Origin: Ptychodera flava
Taxonomy: Eukaryota > Hemichordata > Enteropneusta > Ptychoderidae
Reading direction: 5' to 3'
DNA: 64,000 bases
NCBI RefSeq assembly: GCF_041260155.1
Contig: NW_027248277.1
Location: forward strand, 2,206,501-2,270,500
This document shows positions 36,357-48,130 of this stretch, in pieces. Below the pieces are notes generated by a model. It saw only the letters and a program-made list of their open reading frames with translations, searched no databases and was not told the origin of the DNA. How positions within the stretch are numbered: position 1 is the stretch's first letter; the number at the start of each line of letters is the position of its first letter. Position numbers and translations under genes: made by a program.

Positions 36357-37828
36357 CAACCAATGAGGACACTATCACCATGACAACTCTATTTACGTCA
36401 TCACCAAAGCATTATCTGTTTACAAGACTCATTTTCAAAACTTTATTGGAAAAGGTGCATCGTTATGGCAACCACTTCTTCCATAATTTGATGTACATAA
36501 ATATGACTCTGAACTTTCAACTTTGACCTAACAATCTGACCCATGAGGTCTGTTCTGCTACGTTGATTGTCTTTGACCAATGACCTGGTCAAGATCATCA
36601 AGGGAGAGAAGCTGCCACAATTTTCACCAAGGACGATTGAAAAAATTTATACGCTTTGCTTTCGGAAAATATTACGTACAACAACTGTGAGAACATGATG
36701 GCCAAGTCGTCTAAGATGTAAAAAGCTGGTTCATTGACTTCAGTTAACAGAGACTGAACAATGAAGACTTCAGGTTTGATAACTTTTATATAGAACTGCC
36801 ATTTCTCTGGAAGAATGTTAACCACACAGAAAAATTGCTGTGACTTTATCGTTGTTACGTTCCAAAGCATTTGCTCACTTTAAAAAAATTATATTTCAAG
36901 GCAAATCTCTACAGAGAGAAAGTCATTCACACCAGAGTGATCTGAATCCAAGAATAATTTGCCGAGAAAGCTGATTTGTCAGTCAGAGTGGTGTCAAATC
37001 TGATTGGTCGATTTGTCAAAATTAAGCAATTTGCCAATTGGTTAACACAATCAGTGATGTCACCAACTGAATAGTGAGGAAATAGACTTCATTATCAATC
37101 AGCTGATATCAAGAAAATGTGTTTTTCTGTTTGCGCAATTCAGCTAAAAGGCCAGCAGCTGATTGGCTGTGGGAAAGTCAGAAGCTGATTGGCTGTGGCA
37201 AGGCAAGACAGCTGCTGATTGGTTGTTCAACCAGTGTCATTTCAGTAGAATGTAAATACATTTCAGTGTGGTGCAATCTTTCCTAGTATCACAGTTCTGT
37301 GATTGGCTTCCCCTTCCACTATTTATTTACCAGTTTAGATTCTAAATGTCTCAAACTTTATGTTCATCAGAAATTATACATTTGCATAGAAGTTCTACTT
37401 AAAACAAACAGGCATATGGAGTAAGAGTTAATTTAGTTCTGACAATTTTGGTGCTTCCAAGCAGGGCTAAATTTGCTGAACATGTGTCTTTCCCTGCTGA
37501 CATGAACAGCGCCACCTATTGATGTCATGTAGAGCGCCATCTAGAGTTGGAACGGAACTGCCAACAAACTTTTGTAGATAAAACAATCTCAGTATACGGT
37601 ATGTAAAGCATGAAAAACTGAGTTTTGGAATTTTCAAAATATGCAATCATTATAAAAACTTTTTAAGTATGCAATTTAAATCATGCATCCTCTTTTGTGT
37701 ATGTATTTCCTTTCATTTCTTCTACAGTGTAAATTATTTGTTATAAAGATTAAAATGAAAAAGAGTATCCATACAAAAAATCAAATGTGTATGGTTGTCT
37801 TCTTTCCAAATACTGGTGTTGTGTTGTG

Positions 37829-37830
<2 letters not shown>

Positions 37831-37864
<34 letters not shown>
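37831..37864 (+). repeat. (CT)n microsatellite
   Basis: An uninterrupted CT dinucleotide run of about 16 repeats. It creates Ser-Leu or Arg-Glu runs in open frames that cross it, and those frames are not genes. Confidence 0.97.
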
Positions 37865-37866
<2 letters not shown>

Positions 37867-38325
37867 CTTTCTGAGATAAGAATGCACCTTAAAACCAAAT
37901 AGTTGTAAACTTTCACTCAAATGGAGAAAAAATGTCATTATCAATTTCCAGATACAGATGAATTCAAAAGTTTCATTTTCTCCGACAGTTTCAAAACACA
38001 TCCTTGTGAACAGCAGACCAGCAATGAGAAAATTTCTGAGTTCTAAAATGTCTCTGCAAGACACAACCTATGTATCTGTGTATTTTCTGTCTAATACAAT
38101 CTATCTTTATCAACAATCAACTGAGAACTCTCTTCACTGTCACCCAAAAAGGAAGGAAGAAGTGTGATTTTTTCAATCTTTGCAAATGTAAAAAAGCCAC
38201 GCTACTGATCGGACGTGCCGTGTTTGGTCCCAGAATCCCATAATTTTGCCATGTTTCAGGCGTTCATTGTCTGTGAATCTTCCATATAATGTCTGTGAAT
38301 ATATAGTGACTAAACTTGAGTCGAA

Positions 38326-38331
38326 AATAAA
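38326..38331 (+). promoter_or_regulatory. Candidate polyadenylation signal for MCC
   Basis: AATAAA followed within about 15 bases by GTTCTGGTTTTTGTCAG and a further GT-rich tract. It is the first canonical hexamer I see downstream of the MCC stop; ATTAAA at 37749 is an alternative. Confidence 0.45.
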
Positions 38332-38452
38332 CTAAAAAATGTTCTGGTTTTTGTCAGAGATAACGCATGTGTTTCAAAATGTGTTCACTGTACGACCATT
38401 TGACCCCTCTTTGCTTATGTCATGAAAATGCCCATACGGTCAAAGCCAAGGA

Positions 38453-39547
38453 CAAGGACAGTATGCTCATATTTGGTTTGAATTGGTCCATCAAGAAATA
38501 TTGAAACCAGAAAAACAAGAATGACAACATCTATGATATACTGTCCTGAAATATGCAAAGAAAAGTTAGCATATCGGTTGGTGTAGAATTCGTTGATTAT
38601 AAGAGAAAGAAGTGTAAAGTTGCAGAGGGTGCTTTGGTGAAGTAACTCGACAAACTATTCTGACAATAATATATAATGTTAACACAAAGCATGACATTGC
38701 AGATTGCAGCGATGTCATTGTATTTGAGGCGATCTCTGACTATGGTAGTGACCAAGAATGTGGTTGAATGGTGGATAAACATGGCATTATCGAAGAAGAT
38801 ACTGTAACACAGCTTTGACCATATTTTCAGCCGCGTATTTCGTTCTGGGATTTTTGTATGTTTTCGAACAAAATGAAAATTTTTGAACGAGCTAGATGGA
38901 GTACAAATTTAATTAATAAGCTTATGACACGTGTTTGTGCTTTGTACACTAATGTTTTATACAAAATCGTAAAATTCAAATATGTAGCCTTTCATGAAAG
39001 GAAAACAAAGTTGAGATTGTATGTTGTTGGTGTTATTGTATCGATTGTCTATTTAAAACAGTATCCATTATTTAAGAAGTGTATCTAAAGCCTGGGATCT
39101 AAAATCTTTATATCATTGACAAAACAATTTAAATAGCAATGCAAATACATATTGTAGGAACTCATAATCTGCGACCCCTCCTCGGCTACGCAGTACACTG
39201 TATTTCCTCTGAAGTGTAGTGTACACCGTAATAAAGTAGAGGTCAACAGTATCTAATCTTACACAAACTTGAATAAACAAACAAACAAACTGAACATATG
39301 GATAGCAGAAATCATGTGTACTTATGGTACATACTAAATACAAATTGAGGAACCCTGGTGTTTCCCAAGAGAGAGTGGAACATGTCAAGACATTTTAATT
39401 CAGAAACAGACAAAGTTTGGTAGGACTGGTTTGAGGTTTGATGTACATAACATAATAAAATAAAAATACCGTCAAGGACAGTATGCTCATATTTGGTTTG
39501 AATTGGTCCATCAAGAAATATTGAAACCAGAAAAACAAGAATGACAA
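38453..39547 (+). repeat. Exact 75-bp direct repeat (38453-38527 and 39473-39547)
   Basis: Both copies run from CAAGGACAGTATGCTCATAT to AAAAACAAGAATGACAA with no difference that I can see, exactly 1020 bases apart. They flank sequence otherwise shared with units 2 and 3 of the tandem duplication; neither of those has the repeat at the matching place. Confidence 0.9.
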
Positions 39548-39746
39548 AGTAAATAAGGTCTGAAACTTTAGGTAATGGAGGTCAACATTTGCAGGATTTT
39601 CTTACCTCATTTGCATATTTTTGACGCTGACATGTTCAGTTGAACGTCACATCTAAACCACTGGGTCTACCTGTACACCAAATACTGTGATGGTAGGTGC
39701 GGCGCTATGGGAGCTTTTGCCTGTGACGGATATACATCTGCAAATA

Positions 39747-39806
39747 CATACATACATACATACATGCGTACATACATACATACATACATAGACAGACAGA
39801 CAGACA
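39747..39806 (+). repeat. (CATA)n/(GACA)n compound microsatellite
   Basis: About eleven CATA units, with one CATG interruption, followed by four GACA units. It lies inside the segment specific to unit 1. Confidence 0.95.
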
Positions 39807-40110
39807 TAAAGACAGACAACCACCACTGACTCACCACCATATAAGCTCTTTTTGGTATTTATATACCAGTACATACCAAATAGAGCTAAAACGGAAATTA
39901 AGAGATTACTTTCTATAACTATTGAATGTTTTATTTTCAAAATATATTTCATATCAGATACATTGAAATCTTACGCTACAATAAAAAACACTAAATAACT
40001 AAAGAATAGTGTCACCAAGTAATTACAGGTTACACAAGGAAAATTGAACGCCATGCAAATTGGCATTTAGAAGACGAGTGGGTGCAGCTTTACCTTTAGA
40101 CTTGGGACAC

Positions 40111-40278
40111 ACTAAATGATGTATATAATGTCAATGAGATAAGACCAAGGCATTGTGAAATTAAACACTAAATGATGTATATAATGTCAATGAGATAAGA
40201 CCAAGGCATTGTGAAATTAAACACTAAATGATGTATATAATGTCAATGAGACAAGACCAAGGCATTGTGAATTTAAAA
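40111..40278 (+). repeat. 56-bp tandem triplication
   Basis: Three near-identical 56-bp copies start at 40111, 40167 and 40223 (ACTAAATGATGTATATAATG onward). Units 2 and 3 have a single copy at 49440 and about 62778, so the expansion is specific to unit 1. Confidence 0.93.
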
Positions 40279-41369
40279 TATAATCTTTTTCTGAAACAAT
40301 ATACATTTAGAAGTCAATGTCAGTCAAAACAAACCTAACATTTTGTCAAAATAGTGTTCCTTGTCATTGAATGACAATTGTTGATCACTGTGCTTACTTC
40401 TGCAAAATTTGAGTACAGTGGGTTGGAAAAGGCACACAAAGCCTGTAAGAAAGACCACAACAAAAATCATGGCTACAAAATATATGAAAGACACTGAAAC
40501 AACAACATATATGGTTCTGCAATATACACACCAGTTTCTGTGAGAAATATTTTAGTATTCATCGTATTGAAATACCTACATTCAGTGTTGAGTAATACTT
40601 TTCAAATTTAATATCCAATTACCAATTACACTGTTTTCTGTCTTTCTGCACTCTTTTCTGTATGCATACCCTAGTTTTATAGAATTTAATAGGTATTATC
40701 TGTTGAGACATCTGACTACTGGATTACTGATTATCTAATAGAAGTTGGTGTGTGTAAAAATTACAATGACATTGCTTATACAGAAAACTGTAAACTCTGC
40801 AGTATGGTTAAAGTGGCATTTATTGTTTGCTTACTTTCCTGTACACAGACCTATACTCACACTGCAACAGAAGAACAAATTAAACAAAAGAAAAATATTT
40901 GATACACAGACTTTGCTAACATAACAAATATGGCGCTGTCATGTTCATAAACATTGGAATGACAAAGGGAGTTGAAACCTGCAACCAGGAGATACAAAAT
41001 ATAACTTACATTGTTTAAAGTTGTAATTTATCCAGTCGTTCTCCAAACTGATTTTTCCAGGGATTCAAAAGCAATACAGTGACACAGTTTTTACTACACA
41101 GCAGTCTTGATTAGATATCATCAACACCAAACAATGGACGATTGTAGCAGTTCACGCTTTAAGGCATCAATAATGATGAGATTATTAGAAATTGTCAACA
41201 GTGAAATGTCACGTGACAGAATTAACATAGAATGCGCCTCGGGGATAGACATTTAATTCAAGCTCTCATTTCTTTACAATCCTTTCCCAGTCTACCACTC
41301 GTTGCAGATCATTATAAAGATCTCGGAGCAAGAAAAAAAAACAGCTTTTCTTTCTCAAAAATGGAAAAA

Positions 41370-41375
41370 TTTATT
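41370..41375 (-). promoter_or_regulatory. Candidate polyadenylation signal for zinc-finger gene A
   Basis: AATAAA on the minus strand, about 110 bases past the gene A stop. The corresponding position in unit 2 reads AATACA, so usage is uncertain. Confidence 0.3.
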
Positions 41376-41485
41376 TTTCCCTTTAGAGTTAAAATAAATT
41401 CAGGATTTCAAATCAATTGTTTCAATGACAACTGTGAACATTTTACGTTTGATTGAGTGTGAGCAGATTACAAACAATCCTGGAT

Positions 41486-42713
41486 CTACCTGTTGTGTAT
41501 TCTGGTGTGTTTTAAAAGATTTTCCCTCAGTTTACATCGATATCCACATACATTACACTTCCAAGGTCTTTCATCACTGTGTACAGACTTAATGTGTGCA
41601 GTTAGTGTAGTTTGTAGCTTAAAAACACGTGGGCAAAGATCGCATTTGATTGTTGGTTCACTATGAGTCGAGGCATGCAATCGTAAATTGGCACCCTTCT
41701 TAAACTGGCGTCCACAAATATCACATAGATATTCAGGCTTAGTGCAGTCCCTATAACGGTGCTTGCGATATTCAGATTTGATGTAGAAAACTTTCTTGCA
41801 TATCTTACAAGAGTATTTACTTGAAAGCAGACCATGGGTTTCTAAATGGGCTTTCCAACCAACCATACTGTGAAATTTCTTGTTACAAAAAGAGCATTTA
41901 AATCCTGGCTTAATGTGGGCGGTCCGTAGATGGTTTGCCATCTTCTTCCGCGTGTCAAATTTTTCCTCACACACAGTACAGACAGCGGACACTTCACTGT
42001 GTAATTCCTTTTCATGAGTTGATCTGATTCCCTCAGTTGTAAACTTCATGTCACAATATCTACAGTCGAACTTTCTTTCACTGTGGATTCGTTTATGTTT
42101 GGTTAGAGCACTACGATAGGAAAAGACACGCTTACACACATCACATTCAAATACATCATTAGAATGTTTTGACAGTATATGGTTTGATCTTGTTGCGCAA
42201 TTAATAAATGTTCGATCACAATAGTTGCATGGAAACACTGGTATCTCTTCTGCATGAGAATCAACCATATGCTTTTGCCAGTCCTTAAGAAGAAATTCCA
42301 ATCCACAATACTTACATTTCTGTCTGACACAAACGCCCAATGACATATGTAAACTCAACCCTTGCTGTTGTTTATAACCCTTACCACATTTCTCACAAGT
42401 GTATGGTTTATCATCAATCATAGCTTTCCGTATTCTCTCTTTGTGAATTTCCAGCCCTTCATCTGTCATCATTAGCTTTCCCTCACGTTCATGTTTCTTT
42501 CTCTTAAACTTTGGTTTTCATTTCCATTTTTTGACGATCCATTGCAGCTCTCGACCAAAGTATTTATTTGATTTGTATCAGCATCGCTGGAGTTGTCTTC
42601 ATTATTTGTTTCATCTATTGTTATGTCACCGTTTTCGTCGTAACTTCTTTCAAAGGCTGATGGTGAAGCATCAATGGAAGCGCTTACCATCTCTCGAATA
42701 TTTTGACGGAGAG
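41486..42713 (-). CDS. Zinc-finger gene A exon 3 (acidic tail of linker plus 11 fingers)
   Basis: The acceptor CTTTCAG|CT is conserved with paralogue B. Fingers run from CEKCGKGY to WKCNVCGYRCKLRENLLKHT and the stop follows RIHNR. All Cys and His ligands are present apart from the Cys-for-His swaps in fingers 1 and 8, which paralogue B shares. The frame breaks between 42520 and 42510. The uninterrupted finger frame is 41486-42472. Confidence 0.9.
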
Positions 42714-45700
42714 CTGAAAGAAATCACATGCAATACAAGGTTAATGTAGAACTAAAGGTCAAATTTTTCTGTCAGTTCAAAACTACCAAATTTTGATAAA
42801 TATCAGTATTATTTTTGTGATTTATTAATTGATTAAATGTTTGACATATTGCAACGAGCTAACACAAAACGGTGGTTGAATGGTGAGCTTTGCTATAATT
42901 CAACACCATTAATGTATAGCGGTATGTTTGTATAATCAACTTTATCTGAGTGAGTATGTATGTATTCATTCCCCATTAACAGCAAGCTAATATTTAGAAG
43001 ACACTAAATGCTAAGATAAGTGACATAAAACATATCAGTAGCAAGTATACAACAACACACTGGAGGATGTCAATGACGAACAAACTAACCTATTGGATAA
43101 ATTTGATTACTGTTCTCCTGATTTTTCAAAGTTCCTATACACTTTGTTTCTTCAATCTCCATCTCTCTTTGCTGATTGTCTTCACTTGATCCACTTTCTC
43201 TCACAGTTTCAGTACATTCCTCATCAAATTTCAGTACATCATCGTCTGGTTCACCAGTATTTCTCATGTCATCCATAACTTCAGCTTCAGTTAGTTTGTT
43301 GCCTATTTCAGCACTTTCCTCCGCAATGGCCAGCTCTCCTGATCTGCTCTTATCGACAGCTATATTGATGACATCATTATGCAAATGAGTAGGTGCATTT
43401 GCAAGGTCGAACGACGAAGTATATTCCTCCAAGAATACATCTTCCTTCTTTACAAGATTGTTAAGATTTTTACTGTCCTCATAAGTTTCCTCTGATGGTA
43501 CACCCATGATATGTCCATCAGTACTTTGGACAGTAGCAGTAGGACACAGCCCAACATTAACATCACCTGGTTTTACTTTCAGTCCGGTTGTTAAAAATTC
43601 TCTGACAAAGTCTTGACTTCCAATATACTGAGATGACAGCCCATCTTCAGAGACAATGACAAACACTTTGCAAGCAAACTTCTCCAGGAAATCTTTACAC
43701 TAAAATGATGTAATGAAAATAGAAATATCACATGCTAAACCTGAAAGGAGTAGTAGTGGTACAAATGTACACATCTGTGTTCAATGCAAATATGAAGCTA
43801 CACTAAAACAATTCTCATCTCTTTCAAGCTAGAAACTTTGTATATTATATGAATTGTTATTGGAGAGATTTTAAGAAAGTTTCAAGAAATTGAAAGATTA
43901 ACTGAAATGCTTCAGAAACATAGTTGACATTCCACTGAGATGTGTGGGGGCTCAAGAAATGTATAGCTGACAATTATTCCGCTGAGATGTACGGGGCCCG
44001 GAACAAACTACTGCATAGTGTGCTACTTACATGTTTCTACGATGAATTCTGTAGAATTATTGTAAAATAATGACAACAGTTAGATTGTGGCACTACTAAA
44101 AGTGTATGAAAGGATGATTTTGTTGTTTTAAAAATTAAAAGCGGAGGAGGGCGGAGTTATGGAGGAAAACAAAAAAACTCAAGAAAATCACTAGGAGACA
44201 AGGATGACACATTTGGCCCCAGTGTTTGAGTTGAACAATGGCGCGACTTCATATTGCCCACTTTTCATGGAATTTGCATGAAAATGTACATCATGGTGGG
44301 AAAATACAATACAATATAAAGATATGTGCACGTGATGGGATACTTGAATTTTTCATCGGTGACACTGGCTATCATGTTTCCATCACACACGACACAACAA
44401 ACTTTTCATACAACGAAACTGCTGTTGTACAGGAGCTCGAGGTTTTGCCATCCAACCCACACCCTCCCGGCAAACCTTGAGTTTATTGCAGTCCTACCAA
44501 ATACTATACCATGACTTCCCGTAGCTGCCTGAGGACTGCCCAAGGACTGTCCGAGGAAAAAGTAGGCCAAATTTCGACCATTTTAACACAAAGCCAATAG
44601 ATTCAACCTACATATTATGCCGGGCAAACCAAAACTATCATTGATTTGATGTTCACTTGATGTTTCCTATAGCGGTTTTGGATCCCAGAACGCTGGATTA
44701 TCGACTACAAAGACATCTCAAGCTTGCTTGTGAGATCATACCATTCAATGCAAGGGGTGTTCGGCTTTTAAGCTGCATGTGTGCAGCTATGATATCGTAC
44801 CAACTCTTGCACTGAATGTTACAATCTCACTATTTAAGGTTCCAAGACAAGAAATTAAACTTTTTAATCTCACAATTCTCTGGTGATTAATAAGCTCAGA
44901 ACCCTCCATACATTTTCTGAAAGCCTAGATATAGGGGAACATTTTTGGTATTCACAGTGTCACCATTGTTTACATAACTTTCATGCGACAGGTAATTTAC
45001 ATAACCTTTCAAAAAATCTGTTTTCCCTAAGTTTTGACTCAATACTTGATAATACCTGACTCAAACTTGCTGGAGAGCAAGCTGTCATAATGGTCTTTCA
45101 AAGAGTGTCTCAGATTTTTTATATCTTGCTTAGTGTTTTTGGAGCACAATTTTAAAGACATCAACTAGCGTTAAATTCACCGCTCTGGAAGTTTTTCTGG
45201 CATAAAAATTGTTTAAGGTTTAAAACGATTCTCAGACATTGCTTTGGAAGATCCTAAGGACAGCTTGCATGCACACAAATTTACTTGATTGTTATCTAAA
45301 CAATGGTGACACTGTGGTTACGAAAATGTTGGCAGATCGTCCATGTAGCCGACACAAACACAAACTGTCTGATACCGGCTACCAAATACTATGAAAAATA
45401 GTAAAGAATGAGCAGCTACAAAATCACTATCAGTTTTAAGTTGCAGGTAGAATAAGTCTGTGCCTTTGTATAAAATACTAGAAAAATAGTAGAAAGAGAG
45501 CAAGCAGCTGAAGGTTAGTCGAGGAGACCTTAAACGCATATCATTAGCTTAGTATATATAATTTACTGGGGTCCTGGGCTTAAAACTCTACTAGGGAATT
45601 GTTAGCTTCAAAAGGTCAAGTTCTTGTCTTGGAACCTTAAGCTTGCGACGCGACGTCCTTCAAGTTCGGCGTCTTTTGAGTTCCAAAACAGCCGGAGAAG

Positions 45701-47006
45701 ACATCAGGTTAAACGTTAAAACAATGATAGTTTTGGTTGGCCGGGAATGATTGATATAATTAAACCTCTTGGCTTTGTGTTCAAATGAGAAAAATTTAGC
45801 CCACCTTTTACTCGTGTAGTTCTCGGGCAGGCCGCAGTCTTCAGGCAGCTAAGGGACAGTCACACGGGCAGTAATTATTAGGACCCAATGCAGTAGCAAA
45901 CAACCTAAATTTAACAAATATCACTACCATAAGTAACAACTCTTGGATCGCGATGAAAATGCAAGCTCACAACATCGTATATAATCTATCCGGTGGTCAT
46001 TTTTATGTGTCTACATTAGTTGAAAATGTATTATAAGTTTAGGGAAGTGCATCAATCGATGTAATTTACTTGAAACATAGAACTGCTATAGCTGCCGATT
46101 TCGGTTCTGCAGTTGCCGATTTCGACCCTCGACTCAAAATCCAAGTTCACGCTAAAATTCTTTCGTACAATCAATCCGGTGGTCAATTTTATGTGTTTAA
46201 ATTAGTTAAAAATGTATTATAAGTTTGGGGAAGTGCATCAATCGATGTTATTTACTTGAAACATAGAACTGCTATAGCTGCCGATTTCGGTTCTGCAGTT
46301 GCCGACTTCGACCCTCGACTCAAAATCCAAGTTCACGCCAAAAATTTGGGGGGATGCGTACGCGATCTTGCCAGTTTGCGCCCCATTGTCGACCAATACT
46401 GTTTCATCTGCAGGAATTTCGGTACAAGTATACGATTTGACAGGCTATGATAAGAATGCTTCTCAACAAAAAGTCGAAAGGGCTGACATATGATAGAAGA
46501 AAGTGGCTTCAGATTCGGGGCTACATGTCTGGGGCCGTTTTATGAATAGAAACCATGTCTGCGCATGTGCGGGGACGAAATCGGCAAGGGATAAAATCGG
46601 CACGGCACCGGTAACGCACAGCCCTGCCATGCAGAGCTATATCAACCACCAGCGCAGGGCGGTGCCTGTGCCCCGGGTACGGTCACGGCCATACTCAAAC
46701 GATTATGACATTACATCAGAAGGCCCACATGAATAAAATGGTGTTTTATTGTGGGCTCCACAGGTGCTCAAATCAACCAGTGATCGCGAAGCTCCCTGTA
46801 AACGTACATACGTTTACAGGGGTCTTCGCGATCACTGGTTGATTTGAGCACCTGTGGTGGGCTCCAACACAAACGGTCGCCCAAATACAACACTGAGCCG
46901 AACATCGCTTAGCACAAGTTGCATGAATAAACTGACTTACTTCTGTGAGCAGTCGATTTTTCAGCGTGCTTGTAAAACAAGCTGGTTGTGAAGATATTGG
47001 ATCCAT
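41486..47006 (-). CDS. C2H2 zinc-finger protein, paralogue A (three exons, one apparent frameshift)
   Basis: Exons in transcript order are 47006-46941 (22 codons from ATG), 43699-43090 and 42713-41486, with introns in phases 0 and 1. The conceptual product is about 634 residues. It starts MDPISSQPACFTSTLKNRLL, followed by an unrecognised block with CKDFLEKFACKVFVIVSEDG and IGSQDFVREFLTTGLKVKPG (residues about 23-75). Next come about 230 acidic, low-complexity residues, a basic KRKKHER patch and 11 zinc fingers (about 330-634). Fingers 1 and 8 are C2HC. The finger array suggests nuclear DNA binding; the target is unknown. Relative to paralogue B, one base is missing from a T run at 42515-42518 (plus strand), which throws the acidic part and the finger part into different frames. 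Translation from the ATG at 42472 would yield a fingers-only 328-residue protein. A frameshifted pseudogene or a sequence error are the alternatives. Confidence 0.8.
42714..43089 (-). other. Zinc-finger gene A intron 2
   Basis: 376-bp AT-rich phase-1 intron with donor G|GTTAGT. Nothing further is seen. The matching intron in gene B is 1783 bp, enlarged by repeats. Confidence 0.8.
43090..43699 (-). CDS. Zinc-finger gene A exon 2 (unrecognised N-terminal domain and acidic linker)
   Basis: Acceptor TTTTAG|TGT. The first 55 codons are almost identical in paralogue B, while the remaining 148 diverge strongly but stay acidic and Ser/Thr-rich. This suggests a constrained N-terminal domain and a loose spacer. 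It is not KRAB, BTB, SCAN or ZAD by any motif I can see. Confidence 0.88.
45961..46350 (+). repeat. 186-bp tandem repeat, two copies plus a partial third
   Basis: CCGGTGGTCA, GTGCATCAATCGATGT, GAACTGCTATAGCTGCCGAT and CCAAGTTCACGC recur 186 bases apart with about 95 percent identity by eye. Confidence 0.9.
46759..46856. mobile_element. Palindromic MITE with target-site duplication (98 bp)
   Basis: The left arm starts CACAGGTGCTCAAATCAACC and the right arm is its reverse complement, giving about 47-bp arms with only two mismatched positions and a tiny loop. GTGGGCTC flanks both sides (46751-46758 and 46857-46864), extendable to 10 bp because CA is ambiguous. An 8-bp duplication would fit hAT-type insertion and 9-10 bp would fit a MULE-type. 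The element has no coding capacity. Confidence 0.88.
46941..47006 (-). CDS. Zinc-finger gene A exon 1 (start codon)
   Basis: 22 codons from ATG to ACAGAA, then the strong donor GTAAGT. Paralogue B has a matching exon at 55634-55717 with the same start, the same STLKNR motif and the same GAA|GTAAGT donor. They differ by an in-frame 6-codon indel, which is good evidence that this is coding. Confidence 0.75.
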
Positions 47007-47110
47007 CGCTGTTTTCTGGAATGATCGCGCACTTGTACACCTGAATACTAAACCCTGTGTCCTTTGCTCCAGCGTGGGTCACGTGAGCGTGGGTCATGGG
47101 TCAATTACTT
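47007..47110 (-). promoter_or_regulatory. Candidate promoter of zinc-finger gene A
   Basis: The 100 bases upstream of the start codon carry a CACGTG E-box (47080-47085) and two GCGTGGGTCA-like direct repeats. No TATA box is evident at a fixed distance. Confidence 0.3.
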
Positions 47111-48130
47111 TTTATCTGAAGTCAGACTTGGTTTCAGATTCAGCTTCACGTCGTTTAAAGTATCGGATTCACCAAAGTTAACGTAACTATGCATTTGAGT
47201 CGGCTCTTTTGAATGTTTTGAAAGTGATATCAGGAAAAAATTATCACTTAAAAACATCACTTTTACATTGATATTATTGATTGATTGATTTCTTAGTTGA
47301 TCGATTGGTTTATCGTTTAAACGAACATAGGTAAAATGGTCAGAGCAACATTTTGACTTTCGAAAGTAAACAGCGCACTTTACGCTCGAAATTTTATATG
47401 AGGCTTATGAATAGTGAAAATTCTCTTATTAGTGCTACTAAGAATACATATATTACGTGTGGTAGCCTGTTCTGGAAAATACTGTTTTCTGACTGCTTTA
47501 AACTTTAAAGTTTTCTCTGTCTGACAGTTTTAATTTCCATCATGATTTAGTTTTTTTTATAGCTTTTATAGTTTATCAGTCCCCCTTTTTTTTCTGTACA
47601 TTTTTTGGTGTATGAGCTGGCTCTCGAAATAAATAAATAATTAAAATAATCAAAATGGTACAAAGAGTTCAAGAAATAAGCAAACTTACCGTGAAACAAT
47701 CGTGATTTGTGATTTCGTAAAAAATGAAAGTAGAGTGAATTTAATTGTCAATGGTAAAAGATGATGAACATTACAATTTTTTTTTGTTTTAGAATGTAAA
47801 GAACAAAGAAAGTTCGAGTTGCAATGAAAGGAAATTTTTGAATGAGACTCGATGTAGAAAATAATCAAATTGATAGACAAATCACACCTGACGTAAGTAA
47901 TGGTTCTCTTGTTCAATTGTCTAACATTATTTTTAGTTCCAAGATATTCACCATACAGGTATCTATGTGGAAAATTGTCAGAATTTCTATTTATAAAATG
48001 TTTATACACAACATCAGAAAAGAATAATGATAGATTTTACAGCATATTCAATATATTTTCATATATGTTATGAATTTTAATTAACACATCATTGATATTT
48101 CAATTGAAAATTTTACACAAATTAAGCTGA
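47110..48130. other. Spacer between unit 1 and unit 2
   Basis: AT-rich with no supported gene. The section around 47090-47230 aligns loosely with 57890-58060, which helps set the far edge of the duplicated unit. Confidence 0.5.

Larger units (their letters stand above)
36357..38345 (+). other. Probable MCC 3' UTR and downstream flank
   Basis: About 2 kb without a supported reading frame lies between the MCC stop and the first AATAAA followed by a GT-rich stretch. It includes ATTGG-containing repeats near 37157 and 37183, two GCGCCAYCTA motifs (37509 and 37534) and a CT microsatellite at 37831. The 3' UTR length is inferred. Confidence 0.5.
38585..41485. repeat. Tandem segmental duplication, unit 1: sequence 3' of zinc-finger gene A
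   Basis: This block aligns closely with 48345-50242 and 61205-64000. Shared landmarks are AAGAAGTGTAAAGTTGCA, a stretch of AAC-type repeats, GAACGCCATGCAAATTGGCA and TGTCACGTGACAG. Unit 1 alone carries an extra ~430 bp at about 39466-39895 and a 56-bp triplication at 40111. The part near 41200-41480 is probably gene A 3' UTR on the minus strand. Confidence 0.85.
43700..46940 (-). other. Zinc-finger gene A intron 1
   Basis: 3.2-kb phase-0 intron. It holds a 186-bp tandem repeat (45961-46350), a palindromic MITE (46759-46856) and a plus-strand stretch at 44238-44414 that is partly conserved in gene B. No further exon is needed to join exons 1 and 2 in frame. Confidence 0.65.

Noticed and set aside
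37750..38064. 104-codon minus-strand frame with an Arg-Glu run
   Set aside because: The run is the CT microsatellite; there is no homology outside it.
39653..39952. Minus-strand frame with Val-Cys-Met-Tyr repeats
   Set aside because: Translation of the CATA/GACA microsatellite.
41602..42330. Extra minus-strand frames within the finger exon of gene A
   Set aside because: Out-of-frame shadows of the zinc-finger coding sequence.
46256..46736. Plus-strand frames of 64-77 codons in gene A intron 1
   Set aside because: The first two are the 186-bp tandem repeat in translation; the third has no conserved counterpart in unit 2.
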